Shown one piece after another: positions 51,374-59,673 of a stretch of DNA of 64,000 bases (positions within the stretch are counted from its first letter, which is position 1; every line of letters begins with the position of its first letter). This DNA is from Allorhodoferax sp032337135 (lineage in GTDB: Bacteria; Pseudomonadota; Gammaproteobacteria; Burkholderiales; Burkholderiaceae_C): assembly GCF_032337135.1 (NCBI RefSeq), contig NZ_JAVXZZ010000005.1, forward strand, positions 102,201 to 166,200, given 5' to 3'. Below the pieces are notes generated by a model that did not search any database, was not told where the DNA came from, and saw only the letters and a program-made list of their open reading frames with translations. A program made the translations under genes and the position numbers.

Positions 51374-51402
51374 TTAACAAACAGGTCGTTTCCGGGTATC
51401 AT
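51374..51402 (+). promoter_or_regulatory. Promoter of the coupling-protein operon
   Basis: TTAACA (51374-51379), a 17-base spacer and TATCAT (51397-51402). A strong sigma-70-type site in the 190-base gap before traD. Confidence 0.7.
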
Positions 51403-51432
51403 CAGGGCGCGAGATAAGCCGCCTCCGCGCTG

Positions 51433-51455
51433 ACTCATACCTGCCCGTCTGGGCA
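51433..51455 (+). promoter_or_regulatory. Shared leader element, copy 5 (ACTCATAC + hairpin)
   Basis: ACTCATAC (51433-51440), C, then TGCCC-gtct-GGGCA (51442-51455). An outer stem also encloses the motif (GCTGA before with TCAGC after, 51429 to 51463). It begins 31 bases after the -10 box and about 110 bases before the gene. Confidence 0.62.
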
Positions 51456-51550
51456 CATCAGCGGATCTCGTGCACATGGCGACTCATTCCAACAACAGGA
51501 ATGGGCCGTTCGTACGTGCAAATGCATATGCGGGTAGCCCATGAACGGGC

Positions 51551-52960
51551 ATGCCGCGAAACCTCTACACAAAACGTCAAGGTGTCGTAAGACACGAATT
51601 CCTGCTCGGGAAGTCCGGGCAGGGTAAGACCGAGGCCATCCTAACAAAGCTGGCGCAGCAGACCCGTCGTGGCGGCGGCTGGGCTTTCGTGGATGCCAAG
51701 CCTGAAGAGAAGACGGAGACCATCATCAACACGATGGCCACGATCTATGGCCGTCAACTTGATCTGCGCGTGATCGACCTTCGCAACCCGAAGAACTCGC
51801 ACACATACAACCCAATCCTCTCGGGAAACACCACCCAAGCGGTATCCACCGTCGGCAACATCTTCGGCGGGGATCTGGACGCCAGCGCCAAGCACTTCAA
51901 GACCATGATGCTGGCCGCTCTGCAACCGGCTATTGGCTGCATCAAAGAGATGAACAAAGCATTCAACTGCCAGGATCTCCTCATCCTGCTGACCAACCCG
52001 AATGCAATGAACTGGCTCTACAACAACACGCCTCAGTCGGCGGCGAAAACCCAGTACAACATTTGGCTTGATGGGTACCGAACGCGACGCACAGACAGCC
52101 GAGGCAACACCACAACGGAAATTGACACGCAGCGGCTGCGCACGCAGATCATGGGGGGTGCCACTGCAATGCACACCTACAGCGTGGACGAGCTCGGCGA
52201 GATCATGAATCCCTATTCGCCGCAAGTGACCTGGCGGGATGTGATCGAGAACGATCGAATGCTGTACATCAAGCTCCCGACGATGGAGATGCGCGAGCAG
52301 GCGATTCCGTTCGCTCAGATGATGCTTTCCGACTTCAAAGCATACGTGGGCGAGATGTATGACAAGGGGTTCAAACCGGCGATCCCGTTCCTGTGGGTCG
52401 GCGATGAGTTTGGCTCCTGGGCAATTGAGGGCGCGGAAGAGCTGGTTGAGAAAATGCGTGGTGCCGGCATCGGCGGTATTTTCAGCTTCCAAACATACGC
52501 CAACTTGGTGAGGCTGTCCGAAGAGTTCGCGGCCCGCATGGTGGGGTCGTGTGAAACTCGTACCTTCCTTGCATTGGGCGACACGCAGTCGCGCGAGTTC
52601 GCATCCGAGTTGATCGGTGAGTTGCTAAAGGATTTCAAGAGTCAGTCATCAAGCGTGGGGGAGAGCAAGGGAAACACCAATCTTGATATTGAGCTCTTCC
52701 ACAAGGTCTCCCAGTCAACCGGGGAGAGCAGGGGTACGCAGCAGCGCTACGACTATGCAGTTCGGCCGGAACGCTTCAGGGACCTGGGCCTTGGCGAAGC
52801 CATTGTTGTGCCCATGGCCGCGCGCCGGGCCTTCGATGTCAAGTTCCCGCTGTTCGACCCGGTGGATTCCTTCCCCTACAGGAAGCGCGACATTCCAACA
52901 CCGGATGTCGTTGGCTTGAACCTGCAGGCGATCTTCGAGCAGGAATTGGCGCTGGGATAA
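51551..52960 (+). CDS. traD: Type IV coupling ATPase (TraD/VirD4-like), no membrane domain
   Basis: 469 residues. The start is forced: a stop lies 9 bases upstream in frame. Walker A GKSGQGKT at about residue 20, Walker B FLWVGDEFGS (about 278), and the Gln-box GGIFSFQTYANL (about 308) are those of TraD/TraG/VirD4 proteins that bring the relaxase-DNA complex to the channel. The N-terminal membrane helices and the all-alpha extension present in most family members are missing; a small membrane protein lies just upstream. It has its own promoter and leader. The stop is 2 bases before the helicase start. Confidence 0.87.
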   Translation: MPRNLYTKRQGVVRHEFLLGKSGQGKTEAILTKLAQQTRRGGGWAFVDAKPEEKTETIINTMATIYGRQLDLRVIDLRNPKNSHTYNPILSGNTTQAVSTVGNIFGGDLDASAKHFKTMMLAALQPAIGCIKEMNKAFNCQDLLILLTNPNAMNWLYNNTPQSAAKTQYNIWLDGYRTRRTDSRGNTTTEIDTQRLRTQIMGGATAMHTYSVDELGEIMNPYSPQVTWRDVIENDRMLYIKLPTMEMREQAIPFAQMMLSDFKAYVGEMYDKGFKPAIPFLWVGDEFGSWAIEGAEELVEKMRGAGIGGIFSFQTYANLVRLSEEFAARMVGSCETRTFLALGDTQSREFASELIGELLKDFKSQSSSVGESKGNTNLDIELFHKVSQSTGESRGTQQRYDYAVRPERFRDLGLGEAIVVPMAARRAFDVKFPLFDPVDSFPYRKRDIPTPDVVGLNLQAIFEQELALG

Positions 52961-52962
52961 GC

Positions 52963-54912
52963 ATGGCCACCAGACAGGACTTCGCGAATCCGGACTTCTG
53001 GCGCTTGGACGATCGTCAAGCGCCGGTGTTCCTGTGTGACAAGCCCTGTGTCGCCATCGCCGGGCCAGGGTCCGGGAAGACCAGGACGATCATCGCCAAG
53101 GCTGCGCGCTTGATTCAGGCAAACGCCAATGACCTGTCTTCGATTGCGATGGTGACATTCACCAAGGCCGCTGCGAAAGAAATGGAACACCGGTTGAAGC
53201 TGGCATTGCCCGATCTTTTCGCTAGCCGTGCCGGAAGGTCGCCGTTCATCGGGACTTTCCATGGGTTGAGCTATCGATTGCTGCAGAACTATTGGCAAAA
53301 AGCCGGCATCCGCAGAAAGATCCTATCGGATCAAGAGGTTTACGACCTGATTGTTCAGTCGACCAGCGAGGCTGGAAGCAAATTGCGGTTCGACGAAGCA
53401 CAGCGCGCCATCGAGCGATACAAGTCGTTGCCGGCGGACTTCCCTTTGGGTGACGAGGAAATCCTTTCTGAGGCCTACCAGATATTCAGCATCTACGAAA
53501 AGCGAAGGGTTGCCAATAGTGCATGTGATGTGAACGACATGGTTCGCGAATGCCTGGCGGGGATTCGCGCCGGCACGATCAAGCCATTGCCGGTCAAACA
53601 CCTCCTAGCAGACGAAATGCAGGATGCTGACCTGGCTCAGATCGACTGGGTGCTGGCTCACTACTCCCATGGCGTTACGCCTTCACTGGTTGCTGACGAC
53701 GATCAGAGCATCTACGCATTTCGCAATGCGGCGGGGTTCCGCGGGTTGAAGTTGTTCGTGGAGGCGACGGGGGCTCAGGTCTTCCCCATGACCTACAACT
53801 ATCGGTCATGCACCTCGATCGTTGAAGCCGCAGACCTGATCATTCGAAATTCGCCCGATAGGTTCGCGAAGGACATTCAGGCCAAGCGGACAGAAGAGGG
53901 CAGCATTGACATTGAAGTCCATCGAGCATCCATCGATCCCCAGCTTCAGCCTGAGACCGTGCAAGCGAAGCAGGTTGTTCTGGCCGCGAAGCACTGGATG
54001 GAGTCTCACCCAAAATCCAGTGCTGCAGTCATTGCCCGAACCAACATCGAGCTCGACTCCATCGAGTTGGCTTGCAAGATGCTGCAAGTGCCCTTCATTC
54101 GAATGGGTTCTTCGGACTTCCTCAAGCGTCCGCACATCGTTCGTGCATTGCTGGCGCTGAACCTTCCGAACAATCCAACTGACCACATTGCATTTTCGAG
54201 CGCATGCTTTGTCAGCGACAACATTGCAGCGCCGGCGCGCACTGCCATCCTTGAGTTTTTCCACCAGTCCGATGGGATGACCCATGTTCTTGACTTGGCA
54301 AGCGCTCAATCGCTGCTTGCCACCATGCGGCGTGATGACCAGACGGCGTTTCGTGCATTCCGAGGCTGGATCTCCGAGTGGTTCGAAGAATTCGAACTGG
54401 GAACTGAGCACCTGTCGGCCTCGATCGTGAAGTTGCTCGGGCGATTTGCCAGTCAGTGCAAGGACAGCCAGGCTGCCAAGGATCTCAATTTTCTCGCAGT
54501 CATGCTTTCCCAATGGAGCAGCGGCACGCTGGCCAATCGCATCAATCTGCTGAATCAACGCAGCGAGCAGCCCAAAGACAAGGTCGGCGCCATCACCCTG
54601 TGCAGTGCACATGCATCCAAGGGATTGGAGTTTGAGCACGTCACCATCATCAATGCGACAGACGACTACTGGCCGCATGACAAAGACGAGTCAGCGTTCG
54701 GAGAGGAGAAGCGACTCTTCTATGTCGCAGCCACGCGCGCCAGGGACCACCTGACGATCAGTATGTACGAAGGGGACGGCAAGAAGAAGGTCGCACTGAC
54801 CTGCTTCGTGCAGCCGATCCTGGAGGAGGCGATGAGAGTTCAGCGGCTTTCCGAGATCGAAGGCACTGCCCAGACGGCGCACCGTGTCGATGGGGAAGCA
54901 ATCAATGCTTGA
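52963..54912 (+). CDS. UvrD/Rep-type superfamily 1 helicase
   Basis: 649 residues. Motif I AGPGSGKTR (about residue 31), Ia MVTFTKAAAKEM (about 62), II LLADEMQDAD (about 215), III LVADDDQSIYAFRNA (about 243), IV MTYNYRS (about 276), V SAHASKGLEF (about 547) and VI RLFYVAATRARDH (about 584) are all present, so it should be an active 3'-5' helicase. It is coupled to traD by a two-base gap. This association is unusual and suggests use in transferred-strand processing or replication restart. Its 3' end overlaps the minus-strand gene by 11 bases. Confidence 0.92.
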   Translation: MATRQDFANPDFWRLDDRQAPVFLCDKPCVAIAGPGSGKTRTIIAKAARLIQANANDLSSIAMVTFTKAAAKEMEHRLKLALPDLFASRAGRSPFIGTFHGLSYRLLQNYWQKAGIRRKILSDQEVYDLIVQSTSEAGSKLRFDEAQRAIERYKSLPADFPLGDEEILSEAYQIFSIYEKRRVANSACDVNDMVRECLAGIRAGTIKPLPVKHLLADEMQDADLAQIDWVLAHYSHGVTPSLVADDDQSIYAFRNAAGFRGLKLFVEATGAQVFPMTYNYRSCTSIVEAADLIIRNSPDRFAKDIQAKRTEEGSIDIEVHRASIDPQLQPETVQAKQVVLAAKHWMESHPKSSAAVIARTNIELDSIELACKMLQVPFIRMGSSDFLKRPHIVRALLALNLPNNPTDHIAFSSACFVSDNIAAPARTAILEFFHQSDGMTHVLDLASAQSLLATMRRDDQTAFRAFRGWISEWFEEFELGTEHLSASIVKLLGRFASQCKDSQAAKDLNFLAVMLSQWSSGTLANRINLLNQRSEQPKDKVGAITLCSAHASKGLEFEHVTIINATDDYWPHDKDESAFGEEKRLFYVAATRARDHLTISMYEGDGKKKVALTCFVQPILEEAMRVQRLSEIEGTAQTAHRVDGEAINA

Positions 54913-55378
54913 TCATCAGTTGTTTGGACGCTTCTTTGAAGTCCAGAAGCATCGAAGCGATCGCAGTCTGTATCAGACCGTTGGAGTCTGTTCCAAGAGT
55001 GTCTTCCAACAAGAGCAAGTCGCCGTGGCGAGAGTAGCGAAGCCGTTGCTTGCGGCTATTGCAGTGCAGGATGTTCAACTCGAACCAGCCCGCATCCTGG
55101 GAAACAGCGACAGTGGCGCTCTCATACTTCACCGAGGTTCGGCAGCCGTTGCACCAAGCAAGACTCTCGCCCGCCCGCATCGCTGCGCTCACTCCTGCGA
55201 CCGCGAGCATGTCTTGGATGTAACCCGGCAGTGGCTCTGCCTCTGGTTGGGCCGCGATCAAGCTGGCCTCAAGTTCCAGCATGCTGTCTTCTCCCTCTGG
55301 GGGGAGGGCAAACAGGCACGGGGGTTGCACCACTTCATCATGCGGTGTTTGTTCGGTTTCGTGAGTTTTCGTTGTCAT
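54902..55378 (-). CDS. Unknown protein on the minus strand
   Basis: 158 residues. The only convincing minus-strand gene in the window. AAGGAG lies 7 bases before its ATG and the product has normal composition. A disordered Glu/Pro-rich first third (LFALPPEGEDSMLELEASL) is followed by a domain with one CxxC pair (WCNGC, about residue 95) and FELNILHCNSR. It converges on the helicase gene and diverges from the gene at 55459. A plus-strand frame on top of it (54884-55459) is its shadow. Function unknown; a regulator or anti-host protein is possible. Confidence 0.72.
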   Translation of the reverse strand: MTTKTHETEQTPHDEVVQPPCLFALPPEGEDSMLELEASLIAAQPEAEPLPGYIQDMLAVAGVSAAMRAGESLAWCNGCRTSVKYESATVAVSQDAGWFELNILHCNSRKQRLRYSRHGDLLLLEDTLGTDSNGLIQTAIASMLLDFKEASKQLMIKH

Positions 55379-55458
55379 GTATCGCTCCTTGTTGCTTCGA
55401 AGGTAGCAAATGCCACCGAGAAGTCCAGCGATTCACAGCTCATGCGGGTTGCAGTGTG

Positions 55459-57084
55459 ATGGCTCGTACCGACGCTTCGCTTAATTTGGCATTCGACTTC
55501 GGCGATGTGGCTGCGGCCCCGTCTGTTGACCCGAAAGGCAACAAAACGCCGAAGAACGACGGCCGCATGAGCCGACAGGATCGTGCTGGTCGCCACACGG
55601 TCGCTTCAGGTGTGCAGGAATGCCGTGGTAATGCAGGAGAGGTTGCAAGTAGTGATCCGTGTGTCGTAAAGGGACGCACTGAATTCCCAGAAGGTCAGTT
55701 TGCCAACTTTTCGGGGATCAATCATTCCTCCATTGGGGATGCAAAAGGTCTTGCAGGGAGTGATTTGGTACTCAGCGATGACTATGGAGTCGCGAAAGAT
55801 GCAGAGGAAGTATTTGCAGGGCAAGTGCAGGGATTAAGTGGGATTGAGGGCGTCGCCAAGAACCCTTCGAAAGGCGAATGCGGGGATTTGAAAGTGCGTT
55901 CAAAGGATCGTGCGGGTCGTAACGAGGTCTACGAAATCAACCCAAACGTAGTTCTTGGAGAGACACTTTTCGATATTGACCCGCCGAAGCGACGTAATGC
56001 AGGCTACCGTGTCAGACGTGATCTGCTCCAAGAGCGGCAAGTCGATATGCCCTTGTTCATCACAGGGGTCGAAATTCGAGCCGGGATAGCGGAAGATGAT
56101 CGCCACTGGAACCGCAAGTTCAACGAATTGCGAGATCAGATCACCAAGGAAGTAGGCGACCTTCGCTTTGTGATTGGTGATCGCATGAGCGTTGAAGTCA
56201 CCTGGAACCTGCCTTTGAACTGGCCCTACGTTGCGCTCAGAGCACCGGATGGCCGACGTATTGTCGACACTGATTCCGCTGAATTGGGAAGTTACGGACT
56301 TCGCTCGGTGACGATGCTATGGAAAGGCATTGTGGAGAAGCAGCGGGCCATGCAAGCCATGGCCAGGAACTATGCAGCCATGCTGCGGTGGGCTGAAAAA
56401 CTGCGGACGAAGGTGCCCGTTGCCATGGACGGTAGCCGCACATGCAAGTTGCTGCTTGATCCGGAAATCCATAAGCAAATCAACGCCTTAGAGTGGCCCA
56501 CGTATCTGCGGGACACCTCAGGTGGGCCATTCTCGCCGTTGCCATTCAACGTCTACGAGTCCATGCGCGTTCGGCTGTGGGCGTACGTCAAAGCCGTCAA
56601 GCAGCACGTGCACGCCATGAACTTGAACTACAACCGAGTGACCAACGAAAAGCGTGCTTCCCTCGGTAAGACCAGGGGGGCCGCTTTGGCGGTGGCCATC
56701 ATGGATGGCCCTGCAAGAACGCCACAGCACTATTGGGCGCTTTGGGTCCGCAAAGGGTCCGAAAACCTCTTCTACAAGGTAGTTACGCCCCGCTTTTTCA
56801 GTCTCGAACGGGGGAAATACATCACCTCCGAATCCTTTGCGGTGTCCGATGAACGCGGCCGACTGTCGACATACGCCGTCGATCGCTGTCATCTGACCCA
56901 CATGAAAGACCTCTACCGGGCTGCTGACCATGTGCTCGCTGATCTGCTCGTGCTGTCAAAAAAGACCGCCGACCTGGTTGTCGAGACGATGGGCAAGCGC
57001 CATGGAAAGGAGAGTTCAGCTGCGAGCGGAAGGGGCTCGTGGCGCGGCTCTGGTGTCCTCTTTAGGTGGATTCCAGGGCAGTGA
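55459..57084 (+). CDS. Unknown protein (541 aa)
   Basis: 541 residues from ATG 55459; the longer frame from 55231 overlaps the minus-strand gene. The N-terminal third is a polar, Gly-rich and probably disordered region. From about residue 170 it becomes folded: NAGYRVRRDLLQERQVDMPLF, then RFVIGDRMSVEVTWNLP (about 236) and ERGKYITSESFAVSDERG (about 449). No catalytic or membrane motif is visible. The first residues LNLAFDFGDVAAA resemble those of the membrane protein at 45431. It may start an operon continuing into parM, since the next gene is 56 bases away. Function unknown. Confidence 0.7.
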   Translation: MARTDASLNLAFDFGDVAAAPSVDPKGNKTPKNDGRMSRQDRAGRHTVASGVQECRGNAGEVASSDPCVVKGRTEFPEGQFANFSGINHSSIGDAKGLAGSDLVLSDDYGVAKDAEEVFAGQVQGLSGIEGVAKNPSKGECGDLKVRSKDRAGRNEVYEINPNVVLGETLFDIDPPKRRNAGYRVRRDLLQERQVDMPLFITGVEIRAGIAEDDRHWNRKFNELRDQITKEVGDLRFVIGDRMSVEVTWNLPLNWPYVALRAPDGRRIVDTDSAELGSYGLRSVTMLWKGIVEKQRAMQAMARNYAAMLRWAEKLRTKVPVAMDGSRTCKLLLDPEIHKQINALEWPTYLRDTSGGPFSPLPFNVYESMRVRLWAYVKAVKQHVHAMNLNYNRVTNEKRASLGKTRGAALAVAIMDGPARTPQHYWALWVRKGSENLFYKVVTPRFFSLERGKYITSESFAVSDERGRLSTYAVDRCHLTHMKDLYRAADHVLADLLVLSKKTADLVVETMGKRHGKESSAASGRGSWRGSGVLFRWIPGQ

Positions 57085-57140
57085 AGCACCCCGCCATTTT
57101 GCAAAAAATGAACCTTTAACCCGTCTACTAAGGCAAAAGA

Positions 57141-58238
57141 ATGAACACAACTACATACCCGGTAAATCAAGCCCAACAATTCGGAACTAGCGACACCGTA
57201 GCGGTGGCTGGTGCTAATCTGGGTTTCGGCTTTTGCAAGTTGGTGCTCGATGGGCGGGACCACACCTTCATGTCGGCACTGACGCCGGTCAATCCTGGCG
57301 TGGAAGGTCTGGCTTCGCGCAAGCCACTGCGTGAAAACGTGGTGATGGGTGACGACGGCAAGTTGTACGAGGCCGGTGTCGATGGCGTGCTGGCTGCGAC
57401 CGAAGAGCCCCTCAAGGTTCTATCCCGCGACTGGGCACGCTCCAAGCACTACAAGCTGCTCATGGGCGCTGCATTGAATCGTATGGCAGCAACTGGCAAG
57501 CGCCGCTGGATCGTTGTGACCGGTTTGGCTGCCGACCACTTCAAGGACGCTGAGTACCGCGCAGACGTATTGAAGCTGTGGAAGGGCCTGCACGGCAAGC
57601 ACGTAACGCCATTTGGTGACATCGAGATCGTTGAAGTCCAAGTGATCCCCGAGACCGCTGGCGGATTCCTGACGCTGCTCAACGACAAGTACCTCAACGG
57701 CCTGATCCGTGCCGGCTCCAACGGCGTCATCCTTGACTTCGGCCGCATGACAGTGAACTGGCTCCCCTTCCGCGGAGAACAAACCGATGGCAACCGATTC
57801 AGTTCTGTGGACGTCGGCGTCTCCAACGTCATCAGCGAGGCAACCAAACTGGTGCGCCTGGACGCCCGTCAACCCAACCTGCACCCCTTGGACGTTGAAG
57901 CGGCCATGATGGGCTTGCGTCCAATTCATAAGATCGTGGAAGGCATTGGCGGCAAAAAGGAAATGCGCGCCGTATCGACGGACATCCCCGTCAGCAAAGC
58001 CCTGATCGAAGTCTGGCCACGCATCGAGCAGGCCATCAGCAATGCCCTGGGGGACATGCGCGGCAAACTCCTGATCGGCATCGGTGGTGGCGCCCAACTC
58101 TTCGAACCCATGCTGCGCGAGACCTACAAGCAAAGCACCGTAGAAATCGCCCCCCATGCCCAGATGGCCAACGCCCAAGGCATGTACAGCCTCGGACGCC
58201 AGCTAGCGATCGCGAAGGGCTATGGAGTAGGCGCATGA
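57141..58238 (+). CDS. parM: ParM-like actin-fold segregation protein
   Basis: 365 residues. Phosphate-1 loop region ANLGFGFCKL (about residue 25; the usual Asp is Asn), phosphate-2 VILDFGRMTVNW (about 194), and the adenosine motif LLIGIGGGAQLF (about 311) mark the actin-like ATPase fold of ParM/Alp/StbA-type proteins. Such filaments push plasmid copies apart. The next gene, coupled by ATGA, has a ribbon-helix-helix-like segment as expected for a ParR adaptor. With ParAB near 2.3 kb the plasmid would have two segregation systems. The ATPase residue change may affect turnover. Alternatively it might be a non-segregation actin-like protein. Confidence 0.82.
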   Translation: MNTTTYPVNQAQQFGTSDTVAVAGANLGFGFCKLVLDGRDHTFMSALTPVNPGVEGLASRKPLRENVVMGDDGKLYEAGVDGVLAATEEPLKVLSRDWARSKHYKLLMGAALNRMAATGKRRWIVVTGLAADHFKDAEYRADVLKLWKGLHGKHVTPFGDIEIVEVQVIPETAGGFLTLLNDKYLNGLIRAGSNGVILDFGRMTVNWLPFRGEQTDGNRFSSVDVGVSNVISEATKLVRLDARQPNLHPLDVEAAMMGLRPIHKIVEGIGGKKEMRAVSTDIPVSKALIEVWPRIEQAISNALGDMRGKLLIGIGGGAQLFEPMLRETYKQSTVEIAPHAQMANAQGMYSLGRQLAIAKGYGVGA

Positions 58239-58792
58239 TCGTCAAAAGCGACATCGGGGACCTTCCCCCAACGCTGCGCAGCCAGTTCACCAACGGGGTA
58301 GGGCGTACCCACCCCTTGTGGCGCATTGCCAGCCAAGGACTGGCTGCCGATGACCTGGACAGGCGCATCAACTTCCATGCCTGCATGCCCAACACAAGCA
58401 CCCCGGAGCGCGCCTTCAAGCTCAACCTGGCGGACAGCGACCCGTTGGCCAGCAAGATCAAAGAACTAGCCGGCCGGCACAACCTCGCAAACTCGCGCGT
58501 ATTCGAAATACTGGTCAACCTCGGCTGGCAGACACTGGAGTCGTACGCCAACAAGATTGGCTACGCGGCGTCACCCAGCGGCCACCATACCGCCAGCCAA
58601 CCGCCATCAGTGCCAGTGGTACAGACAGCGGGGCCTCAACCGGTTGTGACCACACCAGCACCGTTGCCAAGCGCGCAACCGCAGGAAAAGCCCCAAGAGC
58701 CTGAATTCAGAGACACACCCGAATTCGCGAGCATCGCCCAAAGCATGCTCTCCCAATTCGGCATTGGCATACACGCGACAGAACAGCAATGA
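58235..58792 (+). CDS. ParR-like adaptor with ribbon-helix-helix segment (tentative)
   Basis: 185 residues. The segment AFKLNLADSDPLASKIKELA then NSRVFEILVNLGWQ (about residues 64-101) has the strand-helix-helix pattern of RHH DNA-binding proteins. A Pro/Gln-rich linker follows and the last 30 residues (SIAQSMLSQFGIGI) could be a filament-binding peptide. ParR proteins have just this order: DNA-binding N terminus, flexible acidic/polar tail that contacts ParM. The ATGA overlap with parM supports it. The first ~60 residues are of unknown fold. Confidence 0.6.
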   Translation: MIVKSDIGDLPPTLRSQFTNGVGRTHPLWRIASQGLAADDLDRRINFHACMPNTSTPERAFKLNLADSDPLASKIKELAGRHNLANSRVFEILVNLGWQTLESYANKIGYAASPSGHHTASQPPSVPVVQTAGPQPVVTTPAPLPSAQPQEKPQEPEFRDTPEFASIAQSMLSQFGIGIHATEQQ

Positions 58793-59673
58793 CCAACCAG
58801 CGCGCAGCCAACGGAAGGCACCTGATTGGTGCATTGGCGTTTGTGGGCCTGAGCTGCATCGCGCAGCCGGTGGGCACCTTGCCATCCGAACTGGAACCCT
58901 ACTTCAACGCCATCCGCATGGTCGAGTCGCGCAACCACCCCTGGTCCATCTTTGACAACACCACACGGCAGAGCCATCGCCTCAACACCAGGGCGGAAGC
59001 GGAAGCCAAGGCCGCGGAACTCATCAAGTATGGCCACAACGTAGACCTTGGCCTCATGCAGCTCAACTGCCGCTACCAATGCAGTCGGCCAGGAGTAGGG
59101 CTGGCCAACATCTTCGACCCGGAAATCAACGTCAACACCGCCAAGATCATCTTCATGGAGTTCTGGGAACAGGCCCGACGCATCTCCACGGAATTCAACG
59201 CCCGCATCGTCGCCGCCGTCGGTGCGTACAACAACGGCCGCGTAGGCACCCCCAACGTCAGCTACGTCCAGAAAGTCTGGCAGCAAATGGGCAAGGCGGT
59301 TGACACACTGCCGGACGCCGGCTCCGGTAGACCAGAGCAGGCGGCTGGCAATCGCGGGATGATGGATGAGGCCCTGGGAAGGGCATCAAAGGGCATGGAC
59401 TGGGCGCGTGAGCGCTTGGCAGCAATGAGCAAGCCCAAAGAACCGCAACAGGCCCAAGCCCAACCACCCGAGAACACACGCGAAACAACCACCATCCTGG
59501 GTGGTCTGGGACTGGCAACGGCGGGCATCGTCATCGGACTCGCCATGTACTTCCTGGGCCCCGTCCTGCTCCCTGCATTCAAGCTATTCGGTGGAAAGAA
59601 AGCCGTGGCCAAAGCAGCCGTACGGTACGCCAACAACCGGCGCAAGCAAACACAGGAGCAAATGAATGGCTGA
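58789..59673 (+). CDS. Second lytic transglycosylase with C-terminal anchor
   Basis: 294 residues. A signal-like helix (LIGALAFVGLSCIA, about 11-25), the catalytic Glu in IRMVESRNHPWS (about 43), the second motif VDLGLMQLN (about 85) and AAVGAYNNG (about 143) identify an SLT/VirB1-type murein hydrolase. The end carries one membrane helix (about 243-266, GGLGLATAGIVIGLAMYFLGPVL) and a basic tail, which is unusual for VirB1. It overlaps the ParR-like gene by ATGA, so it may belong to a different machine than the VirB1-like enzyme at 38792. Confidence 0.82.
   Translation: MTNQRAANGRHLIGALAFVGLSCIAQPVGTLPSELEPYFNAIRMVESRNHPWSIFDNTTRQSHRLNTRAEAEAKAAELIKYGHNVDLGLMQLNCRYQCSRPGVGLANIFDPEINVNTAKIIFMEFWEQARRISTEFNARIVAAVGAYNNGRVGTPNVSYVQKVWQQMGKAVDTLPDAGSGRPEQAAGNRGMMDEALGRASKGMDWARERLAAMSKPKEPQQAQAQPPENTRETTTILGGLGLATAGIVIGLAMYFLGPVLLPAFKLFGGKKAVAKAAVRYANNRRKQTQEQMNG

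Noticed and set aside
54884..55459. 191-codon plus-strand frame
   Set aside because: Opposite the minus-strand gene at 54902-55378, which has a strong ribosome site and normal protein composition.
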